Below, piece after piece: positions 1-6,574 of a stretch of DNA of 6,574 nt; the first letter of the stretch is position 1; each line of letters opens with the position of its first letter. The notes under the pieces were generated by a model. The model saw nothing but the letters and a program-made list of their open reading frames with translations. It searched no databases and was not told the origin of the DNA. The position numbers and the translations under genes are program-made. Source of the stretch: Hellea balneolensis. GTDB taxonomy: Bacteria > Pseudomonadota > Alphaproteobacteria > Caulobacterales > Maricaulaceae. The stretch covers positions 1 to 6,574 of the forward strand of contig QIKS01000252.1 in the NCBI GenBank assembly GCA_003233025.1. Reading direction: 5' to 3'.

Positions 1-1118
<1,118 letters not shown>

Positions 1119-1119
<1 letters not shown>

Positions 1120-1889
1120 TGCGGATTTTATTGACCAATGATGACGGCGCACATGCGCCAGGCTTGGCCGTCTTGAAGAAAATCGCCGAGCAGATTAGCG
1201 ACGATATTTGGAGCGTTGCGCCGAGGGACGAACAATCCGCCAGTTCGCGTAAGGTCAGCTTGCACAACCCGGTCGTCAGCCGAAAACTTGGTGATAAAAC
1301 CTATAGCGTTTCGGGCACGCCGACGGATTGCGTGATTGTTGCCCTGGGCGAAATTCTTAAAGACAATCCGCCGGATTTGATTTTATCGGGCATTAATAGC
1401 GGCCAAAATATCGCGGAGGATATCGGGTTTTCTGGCACGGTTGCCGGGGCTTTGCAAGGCTTGCAAATGGGCGTTCCGGCCATTGCTCTGTCGCAAGCAC
1501 GCGGATTTGCCACCCATAATCATGGCCGTGTCGATTGGTCGATAAGTGAGCAATACGGGGCCGGGCTTATCAAAAAATTATTGGATAATGGCTGGCCGGA
1601 CGGGGTTGCGCTGAATATCAATTTTCCAGACACTGCGCCCGATGAGGTCAAAGGCGTGGCGGCAACCAGCCAAGGGAGCCGTGATTTTATCATGGCCGGC
1701 GTTGACAAAAGAAAGCATCCGCGCGGCGGTAATTATTACTGGATGACATACGGCGCCGGGAAGTCCGACCCGAAAGCCGGAACCGACCTGCGCGCCGTTT
1801 ATGACGGCTATATCTCGGTGACCCCTATTCATGTGGATCAGACGCATCATAAAACGGTTGCAGGGTTGAGCACTTTGTTTGAGGGTTAG
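1119..1889 (+). CDS. surE: 5'/3'-nucleotidase SurE
   Basis: Metal-dependent nucleoside monophosphate phosphatase of the SurE family, cytoplasmic, thought to help balance nucleotide pools under stress. The 256 residues match the usual length. The N-terminus MRILLTNDDG carries the metal ligands Asp8 and Asp9. The other expected ligands are Ser40 and Asn93 (in SGINSGQN), aligning with E. coli Ser39 and Asn92. Further family signatures are GTPTDCV (66-72), FSGTVAGA (104-111), and the C-terminal GTDLRAVYDGYISVTPIHVD (221-240). The loop after Ser40 reads ASSRKVSL where relatives usually have a GASHSLTL-like sequence; see findings. The start is fixed by the N-terminal motif. It overlaps the serS stop by one base, and a GGAG at 1104-1107 lies 11 bases upstream, a rather long spacing that makes coupling to serS translation plausible. 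pcm follows after 3 bp, the classic surE-pcm pairing. Confidence 0.96.
1881..1885 (+). promoter_or_regulatory. Ribosome binding site deciding the pcm GTG start
   Basis: GAGGG, inside the last codons of surE, lies 7 bases before the GTG at 1893. The next in-frame candidate, ATG at 1902, would be 16 bases away. This spacing favours GTG as the pcm start. Confidence 0.6.
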
Positions 1890-1892
1890 CCT

Positions 1893-2510
1893 GTGTCATT
1901 TATGGAGCCGGGTCTGTTTGATATGATTATGCGGCTTCGGGGTCGCGGGATTTTTGATACCAATGTCTTGCGCGCTATGGAGCAAATCCCTCGCTCTGGC
2001 TTTGTCAGCATTGATGACAGAATGCAAAGCTATGAAGAGGAGGCGCTGGGTATTGGTTGCGGCCAGGTGATATCACCGCCGCTGACCACCGCGATTTTGT
2101 GCCAAACCCTGGAAGTGACGCAGGCCCACAAGGTTTTACATATCGGCACAGGCAGCGGCTATATGACGGCACTGCTCGCCAAATTAAGCACGCGGGTTTA
2201 CAGCATTGAACGCCATAAACCTCTGGCCGAGGCAGCGGAAAACATCATACAAAACCATGTTGCCAATACGGTCATTAAGCACGGTGATGGGCGGTTGGGG
2301 TGGCGCGGGCAAGCGCCGTTTGAGCGCATCGTTCTGTCCGCCTCCGTCCGCCTCATGCCCAGTGCATTGCTGGAGCAATTAAGCCCTGATGGCCGCATGG
2401 TGGCGGTGGTTGGCGGGCAATTATCCGTTGCGCAAAAACAAGGCGGCAAGATTAAAGAAACGGCTCTATTGCCGTTGGATTTGCCGCCAATAGAGCCAGG
2501 CAAGGCATAG
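1893..2510 (+). CDS. pcm: Protein-L-isoaspartate O-methyltransferase
   Basis: SAM-dependent cytoplasmic methyltransferase of the PCMT family, which methylates isoaspartyl residues in aged proteins so that they can revert to aspartate. The 205 residues are close to the usual 205-220. The Rossmann-type SAM motif I is VLHIGTGSGY (81-90), the acidic residue after strand 2 is Glu106 in VYSIERHKP, motif II lies around GDG (131-133) and FERIVLSAS (143-151), and motif III is LSPDGRMVAVVGG (163-175). The substrate loop reads GQVISPPL (57-64), whereas most relatives have GQTISQPY; the catalytically important Ser is kept as Ser61. Translation probably starts at GTG, and an in-frame ATG lies 9 bases later. 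It sits 3 bp after surE. Its last 17 or so codons contain a perfect inverted repeat. Divergence in the loop leaves some doubt about exact substrate preference, but not about the family. Confidence 0.92.
   Translation: MSFMEPGLFDMIMRLRGRGIFDTNVLRAMEQIPRSGFVSIDDRMQSYEEEALGIGCGQVISPPLTTAILCQTLEVTQAHKVLHIGTGSGYMTALLAKLSTRVYSIERHKPLAEAAENIIQNHVANTVIKHGDGRLGWRGQAPFERIVLSASVRLMPSALLEQLSPDGRMVAVVGGQLSVAQKQGGKIKETALLPLDLPPIEPGKA
2462..2497 (+). repeat. Perfect 10-bp inverted repeat in the 3' end of pcm
   Basis: GGCTCTATTG (2462-2471) is exactly complementary to CAATAGAGCC (2488-2497), with a 16-base loop. The RNA could form a stable stem just before the pcm stop at 2508-2510. The next run of T (seven, 2529-2535) is about 31 bases downstream, so this is not a standard intrinsic terminator. 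It could be an mRNA 3'-end stabiliser or part of a Rho-dependent terminator closing the serS-surE-pcm unit. Confidence 0.6.
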
Positions 2511-2543
2511 TTTCTTAATATCTTAGCGTTTTTTTAACCATGA

Positions 2544-2572
2544 TTGACGATCATATTATTCGTGTTTTTTAT
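2544..2572 (+). promoter_or_regulatory. Candidate sigma-70-type promoter for the LysM gene
   Basis: TTGACG (2544-2549) matches five of six consensus -35 bases. Exactly 17 bases later TTTTAT (2567-2572) matches four of six -10 bases. Transcription would start near 2579, just ahead of the ribosome binding site. The 81-bp gap after pcm is clearly more AT-rich than the flanking genes, which fits a promoter region. A weak 5-bp stem ATGAT/ATCAT (2540-2544 with 2550-2554) overlaps the -35. This is inferred from pattern only. Confidence 0.4.
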
Positions 2573-2580
2573 TGTGGTTT

Positions 2581-2586
2581 AGGAGG
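2581..2586 (+). promoter_or_regulatory. Strong Shine-Dalgarno site of the LysM gene
   Basis: AGGAGG is a full-consensus site, 5 bases before the ATG at 2592. It is the best ribosome binding site in the window and fixes this start. It suggests efficient translation of the LysM protein. Confidence 0.8.
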
Positions 2587-2591
2587 CAGCT

Positions 2592-3266
2592 ATGTTGCAC
2601 CGCGCTATTTTTATTTCGTCCATAAGCTTAAGCTTAAGTTTTGCGATGACATCTCTATCTTTCGCACAGACAATTGAAGCGCAAGGCGGTGTCATGCAAG
2701 AGGAAATTCGCAAAGTTCAGGCCTATAAGGCCTATCTTGATAAGAAAACTGCAAGCACGCAGCCAAAGAAAATTGAATTGTTTGAGCCTGAAACCGTTGT
2801 CAAAAGTGCAGAAAATTCGTCCTATACGGTCAAGCAGGGCGATACGCTATACAATTTGGCCCGCGCGCACTGTCTTTCCGTTAGCGGTTTGCGCGAACAA
2901 AATGGTTTGGCCGATAATAAGATCAAAATTGGGCAAAAGCTCAACATCCTTGCTGGCAATTGCGCCCTCTCTGTTCCCTCCACCCAAGTGGAGACCGTGA
3001 AAGTTTTGGTTGAGGCACCACAAGACACACCCGTATCAACCCGCGAAACTACTGAGAACATTCGCCGGGTGATGCCCGTGCCGACAAGCCTTGTCAGCCA
3101 GACATCCGCTCAATACGCAGTCCTGCCAAATGATACGCTCTTTGCCATCGGTAAGCGTTATTGTTTAAGCGCTGATGCATTGGCAAGTTTTAACGGTTTT
3201 GATGCCAAACGGGCCATAAAACCAGGCCAAATCTTGCGCGTGCCGGAGCAGGCGTGCGTAAAATAA
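2592..3266 (+). CDS. Secreted tandem-LysM protein in the nlpD position, no M23 domain
   Basis: Predicted periplasmic peptidoglycan-binding protein of 224 residues. A Sec signal peptide covers residues 1-25: a short basic start, a hydrophobic core rich in Ile, Leu and Ser, then SLSFA before Gln26 as a signal peptidase I site. There is no lipobox cysteine, so it should be soluble rather than an outer-membrane lipoprotein. LysM 1 spans about 77-120 (YTVKQGDTLYNLA onwards) and LysM 2 about 174-217 (YAVLPNDTLFAIG onwards), joined by a Pro/Thr/Val-rich linker. Each LysM has one Cys after its first helix (94, 191) and one just past its end (124, 222). NlpD-type proteins at this locus normally continue into an M23/LytM domain of about 100 residues. 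Here the gene stops 7 residues after LysM 2, and the next 126 bp encode no such domain. A wall-binding or regulatory role is inferred; no enzymatic activity is predicted. Confidence 0.88.
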   Translation: MLHRAIFISSISLSLSFAMTSLSFAQTIEAQGGVMQEEIRKVQAYKAYLDKKTASTQPKKIELFEPETVVKSAENSSYTVKQGDTLYNLARAHCLSVSGLREQNGLADNKIKIGQKLNILAGNCALSVPSTQVETVKVLVEAPQDTPVSTRETTENIRRVMPVPTSLVSQTSAQYAVLPNDTLFAIGKRYCLSADALASFNGFDAKRAIKPGQILRVPEQACVK

Positions 3267-3331
3267 TGATGGTTTGGCAATATCTTGCAAAATAGCGTTC
3301 TCGCGCATTGCATTCGTGGCGTCTGGCCTTA

Positions 3332-3376
3332 TATAACTCCCTAACAAGTATTGTTCCCGTGATTGCGGGAGTTATA
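3332..3376 (+). promoter_or_regulatory. Inverted repeat in the yajC leader, possible operator or attenuator
   Basis: TATAACTCCC (3332-3341) and GGGAGTTATA (3367-3376) form a perfect 10-bp dyad separated by 25 bases. The right arm can instead pair locally: TCCCG (3355-3359) with CGGGA (3366-3370), loop of 6. A small AACAA/TTGTT hairpin (3343-3347 with 3351-3355) lies in the loop. No T-run follows on the plus strand, so it is not an intrinsic terminator. It may be a protein-binding dyad over the yajC promoter or a switchable RNA structure. The rest of the 126-bp gap (3267-3331) shows nothing recognisable. Confidence 0.45.
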
Positions 3377-3378
3377 AT
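3351..3378 (+). promoter_or_regulatory. Candidate promoter for yajC-secD-secF
   Basis: TATAAT (3373-3378) is an exact -10 consensus and overlaps the right arm of the dyad. The only -35-like hexamer is the poor TTGTTC (3351-3356) with 16-base spacing. Transcription would start near 3385, leaving a leader of about 8 bases before the yajC ATG, unusually short. An upstream alternative is TTGCAT (3308-3313), 18 bases, TATAAC (3332-3337), which would place the local hairpin in the transcript. Confidence 0.35.
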
Positions 3379-3392
3379 AAAAGGGACAGATT

Positions 3393-3725
3393 ATGCTCAA
3401 TCTTATTATGCAAACGGCGCCGGTAGCTCAACAACCAAATCTTTTGATTTCGCTCGCCCCGTTTTTGCTCATCGGACTTATCTTTTATTTTCTGCTCATT
3501 CGTCCGCAAAACAAACGGATGAAAGAACACCGGGCCATGTTGGGTGCGGTCACGCGCGGCGACACGGTTGTGACCAATGGCGGGCTGATCGGTAAAGTGG
3601 TTAAAGTCGCCGATAATGAGCTGACGGTTGATCTGGGTGGTGGCACCAAAGTCAAGGTCGTTCAGACAATGATTTCGGACGTGCGCGGCAAAACCAAACC
3701 TGCGAACGATACGGCTAAGAAATAA
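3393..3725 (+). CDS. yajC: Sec translocon accessory subunit YajC
   Basis: Small inner-membrane protein that associates with SecD-SecF and the SecYEG translocase; it is not essential in E. coli and its mechanism is unclear. The 110 residues match the family length. A single membrane helix (about 18-36, LLISLAPFLLIGLIFYFLL) is followed by the hallmark basic turn IRPQNKRMKEH (36-46), then a cytoplasmic domain with GDTVVTNGGLIGKV (56-69) and a short β-rich segment ending near residue 96. The tail is Lys-rich. The ATG at 3393 is preceded by AAGGGA (3381-3386) at a spacing of 6. A second in-frame ATG at 3408 is possible but has no better ribosome site. It lies directly before secD (32-bp gap), the usual order. 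Confidence 0.95.
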   Translation: MLNLIMQTAPVAQQPNLLISLAPFLLIGLIFYFLLIRPQNKRMKEHRAMLGAVTRGDTVVTNGGLIGKVVKVADNELTVDLGGGTKVKVVQTMISDVRGKTKPANDTAKK

Positions 3726-3757
3726 TCGACGAGACGGCACCAAAATAAAGGCTCCCC

Positions 3758-5368
3758 ATGTTGTATTTTTCACGTTGGAAAATCTTTTTCATCCTTGCAG
3801 CCGTATTGCTGGGGTTTTTGTTTTCTTTGCCCAATGTTCTATCTGAAAGTGCGCGGGAAAAACTACCAGGGTTCTTGCCAAGCAATACGTTGAATTTGGG
3901 CCTTGATCTACAAGGCGGGGCGCATCTGCTTTTGGAGGTCGACCTTAAAGACGGGCTGGACAAAACCCTTAAATCCGAGCGTGACAGCTTGCGCACAATA
4001 TTGCGGGCCGAGCGGGTTGGTTACACAATTCGTATCGAAGATGAAGCTATCTTGCTCAATTTCAGAACTGCAGGTGATGAAGAGGCTGGCGAACCGATTT
4101 TACGCGACCAGTCGGTTCCGGTTGATCCGTCCTCGATTGGCGGCGGCGGCAAAACCCTGATCATTACCAAGGTCAGCGATTTGCGCTATAGAGTTACCAT
4201 ATCCAATGAATATCTGGATTTTCTATCGGCGCGAACAATAGAACAATCCATGCAAGTCCTTAGAAAACGGATTGACCCGACGGGGACAACCGAAATGACA
4301 TTGGCCAAAGAGGGCAAAGGCCGCATTCTTTTGCAGGTTCCTGGTGCCAAAGATGTTGATGCGATCAAAGCCGGTATTCGCAAAACCGCCCATCTTAGCT
4401 TCCATAAAGTTCACCCTGCCGATGAAGTGACCTTAAGTTTGGCTGTGAACGAGGGCCGTGCGCCTATCGGGCAAAAAGCATATCCGCGCAAGGATGATGG
4501 CGGCTATATGATGCTTGAAGACCGCGAAGTTGTGACGGGCAGTGATCTTAAGAAATCTGATGAAGGCTTGCACCCCGAAGGCAATTATCCGGTGGTAAAT
4601 TTTACCTTTAACGCACGCGGCGCCCTGAAATTTTGTAATTTCACGGCCGAACATGTGGGTGAACCCTTTGCCGTTGTTTTGGACGGGGAAATTATAACGG
4701 CCCCCAATATCAATGGCGCGATTTGTGGTGGGCGTGGGTTTATTGAAGGTGGTTTTACGATGGAAAGCGCACGGGAATTGTCGCTTTTGCTCAATGCTGG
4801 TGCGCTTCCCGCCAAGCTTGATATTGCTGAAGAACGCACTGTCGGGCCAGAGCTGGGCGCTGATTCCATCGCAGCGGGGAAAATTGCTTCCATGCTCGGC
4901 TTACTGGGTGTGGCTATTTTCATGTGGCTTGCTTACGGGTTTCGCTTTGGTACATTTGCCAATCTTGCTTTGGCCATCAATATCATGCTGATTACCGGCG
5001 TGTTGTCGATTTTAGGGGCAACCTTGACCTTGCCCGGCATTGCCGGAATTATCCTCACCATTGGGATGGCGGTTGATGCCAATGTTTTAATTTTTGAGCG
5101 TATACGGGAAGAAGAAGCCATGGGCAGGGGGCCGATTAATGCCATCGATACAGGCTATCGCCGCTCGCTTGCGCCCATTCTTGATGCCAATATTACGACG
5201 CTGATTGCAGCATTGACCTTGTATTTCGTTGGCTCTGGCCCGATACGCGGCTTTGCCGTGACCTTGGCTATTGGTATTATCATGTCCGTCTTTACATCCG
5301 TTGTTGTTGCCCGTCTGATGACGGCCACCTGGCTGCGCCGGGCCCGACCCAAAAAATTGCCCATATAG
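3758..5368 (+). CDS. secD: Protein translocase subunit SecD
   Basis: RND-superfamily inner-membrane protein which, with SecF, uses the proton gradient to complete export of preproteins through SecYEG. It has 536 residues, in the normal range although shorter than the 615 of E. coli. TM1 is about 7-28. The first conserved motif is LNLGLDLQGGAHLLLEVD (45-62), and the large periplasmic P1 domain fills about 45-370, with PAKLDIAEERTVGPELGADS (351-370) just before TM2. TM2-TM6 occupy about 372-520. The proton-path motif GMAVDANVLIFERIREE (436-452) contains Asp440, the counterpart of the essential E. coli Asp519. The C-terminal tail WLRRARPKK is basic and cytoplasmic. The only two cysteines, 293 and 323, both lie in P1. 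AAAGG (3747-3751) stands 6 bases before the ATG. secF follows after 6 bp. Confidence 0.97.
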   Translation: MLYFSRWKIFFILAAVLLGFLFSLPNVLSESAREKLPGFLPSNTLNLGLDLQGGAHLLLEVDLKDGLDKTLKSERDSLRTILRAERVGYTIRIEDEAILLNFRTAGDEEAGEPILRDQSVPVDPSSIGGGGKTLIITKVSDLRYRVTISNEYLDFLSARTIEQSMQVLRKRIDPTGTTEMTLAKEGKGRILLQVPGAKDVDAIKAGIRKTAHLSFHKVHPADEVTLSLAVNEGRAPIGQKAYPRKDDGGYMMLEDREVVTGSDLKKSDEGLHPEGNYPVVNFTFNARGALKFCNFTAEHVGEPFAVVLDGEIITAPNINGAICGGRGFIEGGFTMESARELSLLLNAGALPAKLDIAEERTVGPELGADSIAAGKIASMLGLLGVAIFMWLAYGFRFGTFANLALAINIMLITGVLSILGATLTLPGIAGIILTIGMAVDANVLIFERIREEEAMGRGPINAIDTGYRRSLAPILDANITTLIAALTLYFVGSGPIRGFAVTLAIGIIMSVFTSVVVARLMTATWLRRARPKKLPI

Positions 5369-5370
5369 GA
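5367..5370 (+). promoter_or_regulatory. Ribosome binding site bearing on the secF start
   Basis: AGGA overlaps the secD stop codon TAG. It is 4 bases before the ATG at 5375 and 7 before the adjacent in-frame ATG at 5378. The second spacing is the more usual, so SecF may begin one residue later than annotated. The overlap with the secD stop suggests translational coupling of the pair. Confidence 0.5.
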
Positions 5371-5374
5371 TATA

Positions 5375-6337
5375 ATGATGTTTGATATTTCACTTGTCCG
5401 TTATGTGCCCAAAAATACAAAAATTCCATTTATCAGCTGGCGTTGGATCGCTTTGGTATTGTCTGTCATGGGGATAATCGGCTCCATATTTTTGTTCTCG
5501 ACCCGCAATCTGAACTACGGCATAGATTTTACTGGTGGTACGGTGTGGGAGTTCCATTTGGCCGAAGATCCAACCAATGCCGAAATGGTAGCCATCCGAA
5601 AAAGCGCTGATGGGTTAGGTTTGGGGGCTGTCGCTTTGCAGACCATTGAGCAATCTGGTGGCACACAAGCGTTACGCCTGACCATTGAAAAACAACCTAT
5701 CCCTGAAGGGGCTGAAAATGATGATCAGGCCCAGCAAGAGGCATTGGCCAAAGTTCAAACCTTGATAAGAGGTGAATATGCCCCCGTTGAGACGCTGAGC
5801 GTTCAGGTTTTGGGGACAAAGGTTTCAGACGAGCTTAAGGTTAAGGGCGCTCTGGCGGTGATTATTGCCCTGATTTTTGTCTTGCTCTATATTTGGGTGC
5901 GCTTTGAGTGGCAATTTGGTTTGGGGGCGGTTATCGCACTGGCCCATGATGTTATTTTGACCATTGGTATGTTCTCGCTGACCAAGCTGGAATTTAATCT
6001 ATCCATTGTCGCCGCGATTTTAGCCATTGTTGGTTATTCGCTTAATGACACAGTGATTGTCTATGACCGCATTCGTGAAAACTTGCGAAAATACAAGCAA
6101 AAGCCTTTGCCCGAAATCTTAAACCAGTCGATCAATGACACATTGTCACGCACAATCATGACATCGATGACGACATTATTGGCGCTTTTGGCCCTGTATA
6201 TTTGGGGTGGTGCCGGCCTTAACGGTTTTGCCTTTGCCATGATATGGGGCGTATTTGTCGGCACATATTCATCCATTTTCGTCGCGGCACCTGTCTTGAT
6301 ATTGCTGGGCGTCAGACGGGGCGGAGTGCAAAAATAA
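5375..6337 (+). CDS. secF: Protein translocase subunit SecF
   Basis: Partner of SecD in the inner-membrane complex that drives late steps of Sec export with the proton-motive force. It has 320 residues, normal for the family. TM1 is about 23-41 and is followed by the conserved NYGIDFTGGTVWEF (47-60). The small periplasmic P4 domain runs to about 150 and ends in LGTKVSDEL, where many relatives have a GP pair. TM2-TM6 occupy about 157-174, 181-200, 208-228, 262-278 and 284-310. GYSLNDTVIVYDRIRENL (220-237) holds Asp225, and TLSRTIMTSMTT (256-267) holds Arg259; these correspond to E. coli Asp213 and Arg247, needed for proton-coupled function. Two adjacent ATGs (5375, 5378) could each serve as start. 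The last codons overlap the T-tract of a terminator for the convergent minus-strand gene. Confidence 0.97.
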   Translation: MMFDISLVRYVPKNTKIPFISWRWIALVLSVMGIIGSIFLFSTRNLNYGIDFTGGTVWEFHLAEDPTNAEMVAIRKSADGLGLGAVALQTIEQSGGTQALRLTIEKQPIPEGAENDDQAQQEALAKVQTLIRGEYAPVETLSVQVLGTKVSDELKVKGALAVIIALIFVLLYIWVRFEWQFGLGAVIALAHDVILTIGMFSLTKLEFNLSIVAAILAIVGYSLNDTVIVYDRIRENLRKYKQKPLPEILNQSINDTLSRTIMTSMTTLLALLALYIWGGAGLNGFAFAMIWGVFVGTYSSIFVAAPVLILLGVRRGGVQK

Positions 6338-6359
6338 ACCCGGCCATCAAGGCCGGGTT
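6330..6359 (-). terminator. Intrinsic terminator of the superoxide dismutase gene
   Basis: AACCCGGCC (6337-6345) pairs perfectly with GGCCGGGTT (6351-6359), giving a 9-bp GC-rich stem with the 5-base loop ATCAA. Read on the minus strand, the hairpin is followed by TTTATTTTT, the classic form of a Rho-independent terminator, 27 bases past the dismutase stop. On the plus strand no T-run follows, so it would stop secF transcripts poorly, although the stem may still protect their 3' end. Confidence 0.82.
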
Positions 6360-6385
6360 GGTCAGAGCAAAGATGTTGGCTGTCG

Positions 6386-6574
6386 CTACATATTGGCTTC
6401 GGCAAAATCCCAATTTACCAAATGCTCCAAAAACGCGCTCATATAGCCGGGGCGGCTGTTTTGGAAGTCGAGATAATAGGCGTGTTCCCAAACATCCATG
6501 GTCAAAAGCGGAGTAACTCCGTCTGTAAGCGGCGTTTCGGCATTGGGGGTTTTACGGATTTCCAATGTACCATT
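6386..6574 (-). CDS. Fe/Mn superoxide dismutase, C-terminal part
   Basis: The minus strand is open from the window edge to a TAG at 6386-6388 and encodes the last 62 residues of an iron/manganese-type superoxide dismutase, which converts superoxide to hydrogen peroxide and oxygen. The signature DVWEHAYY appears at visible residues 27-34, with the metal ligands Asp27 and His31 (E. coli FeSOD Asp157 and His161). It is followed by [20 protein letters not shown] and a short tail ending NM. The distance from the His ligand to the C-terminus (31 residues) is normal. About 130 N-terminal residues, including the other two His ligands and the residues that discriminate Fe from Mn, lie outside the window, so the metal and the symbol sodA or sodB are left open. 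The gene converges on secF with 48 bp between the stop codons and has its own terminator. Confidence 0.93.
   Translation of the reverse strand, partial: NGTLEIRKTPNAETPLTDGVTPLLTMDVWEHAYYLDFQNSRPGYMSAFLEHLVNWDFAEANM

Noticed and set aside
2624..2638. Tandem AAGCTT repeat (2.5 copies) containing the 12-bp palindrome CTTAAGCTTAAG
   Set aside because: It encodes alternating Leu-Ser in the signal-peptide core, where low-complexity codons are expected. Only a slight chance of slippage variation; no regulatory sense at this place.
3266..3295. Nine-codon ORF (MMVWQYLAK) whose ATG overlaps the LysM gene stop as TAATG
   Set aside because: Too short to support. Translational coupling is possible but there is no independent evidence such as conservation or a ribosome site.
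2517..3299. AATATCTT and AGCGTT shared by the gaps before the LysM gene (2517-2530) and before yajC (3279-3299)
   Set aside because: Spacing between the two words differs (0 versus 7 bases) and the words are short and AT-rich, so a chance match is the simplest reading.
3308..3595. Plus-strand frame starting TTG in the yajC leader, with a hydrophobic N-terminal stretch; considered as an export-sensing arrest peptide upstream of secDF
   Set aside because: It runs far into yajC out of frame, has no ribosome site at its TTG, and shows no RAPP-like arrest motif. The hydrophobic run is explained by chance translation of the AT-rich leader.
4585..4923. 112-residue minus-strand frame opposite secD
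   Set aside because: It is a mirror of the conserved P1/TM2 coding region and has no recognisable features of its own.

Overview
The window reads as a chromosomal housekeeping locus from a Gram-negative bacterium, most likely an alphaproteobacterium. The order serS, surE, pcm, an nlpD-position LysM gene, yajC, secD, secF is a familiar alphaproteobacterial arrangement. The proteins have alphaproteobacterial-style motifs, and codon use looks uniform, with no sign of recent transfer. Genus cannot be told from this sequence.

Layout: the window opens inside serS (seryl-tRNA synthetase, 5' end missing). Its stop overlaps the surE start by one base. pcm follows surE after 3 bp and starts with GTG. 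These three form a tight cluster. After an 81-bp gap holding a plausible promoter and a strong AGGAGG ribosome site comes a secreted protein with two LysM domains. It sits where an NlpD-type LysM/M23 protein is normally found but has no peptidase domain. A 126-bp gap with a perfect 10-bp inverted repeat and an exact TATAAT box leads into yajC-secD-secF, the accessory membrane complex of the Sec translocase. secF converges on the 3' end of a minus-strand Fe/Mn superoxide dismutase gene, cut off by the window edge. A hairpin terminator for that gene lies between the two and runs into the secF stop codon.

How the genes relate: serS charges tRNA-Ser. SurE (nucleotidase) and Pcm (isoaspartyl repair) are maintenance enzymes. 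The LysM protein should bind peptidoglycan after Sec export. YajC-SecD-SecF uses the proton-motive force to help pull exported proteins across the inner membrane.

No mobile element, CRISPR array, tRNA or rRNA was seen, and no clearly novel multi-gene system. The points worth a second look are the peptidase-less LysM protein with matched cysteine pairs, the dyad in front of yajC, a perfect inverted repeat in the end of pcm, and departures from usual motifs in SurE and Pcm.
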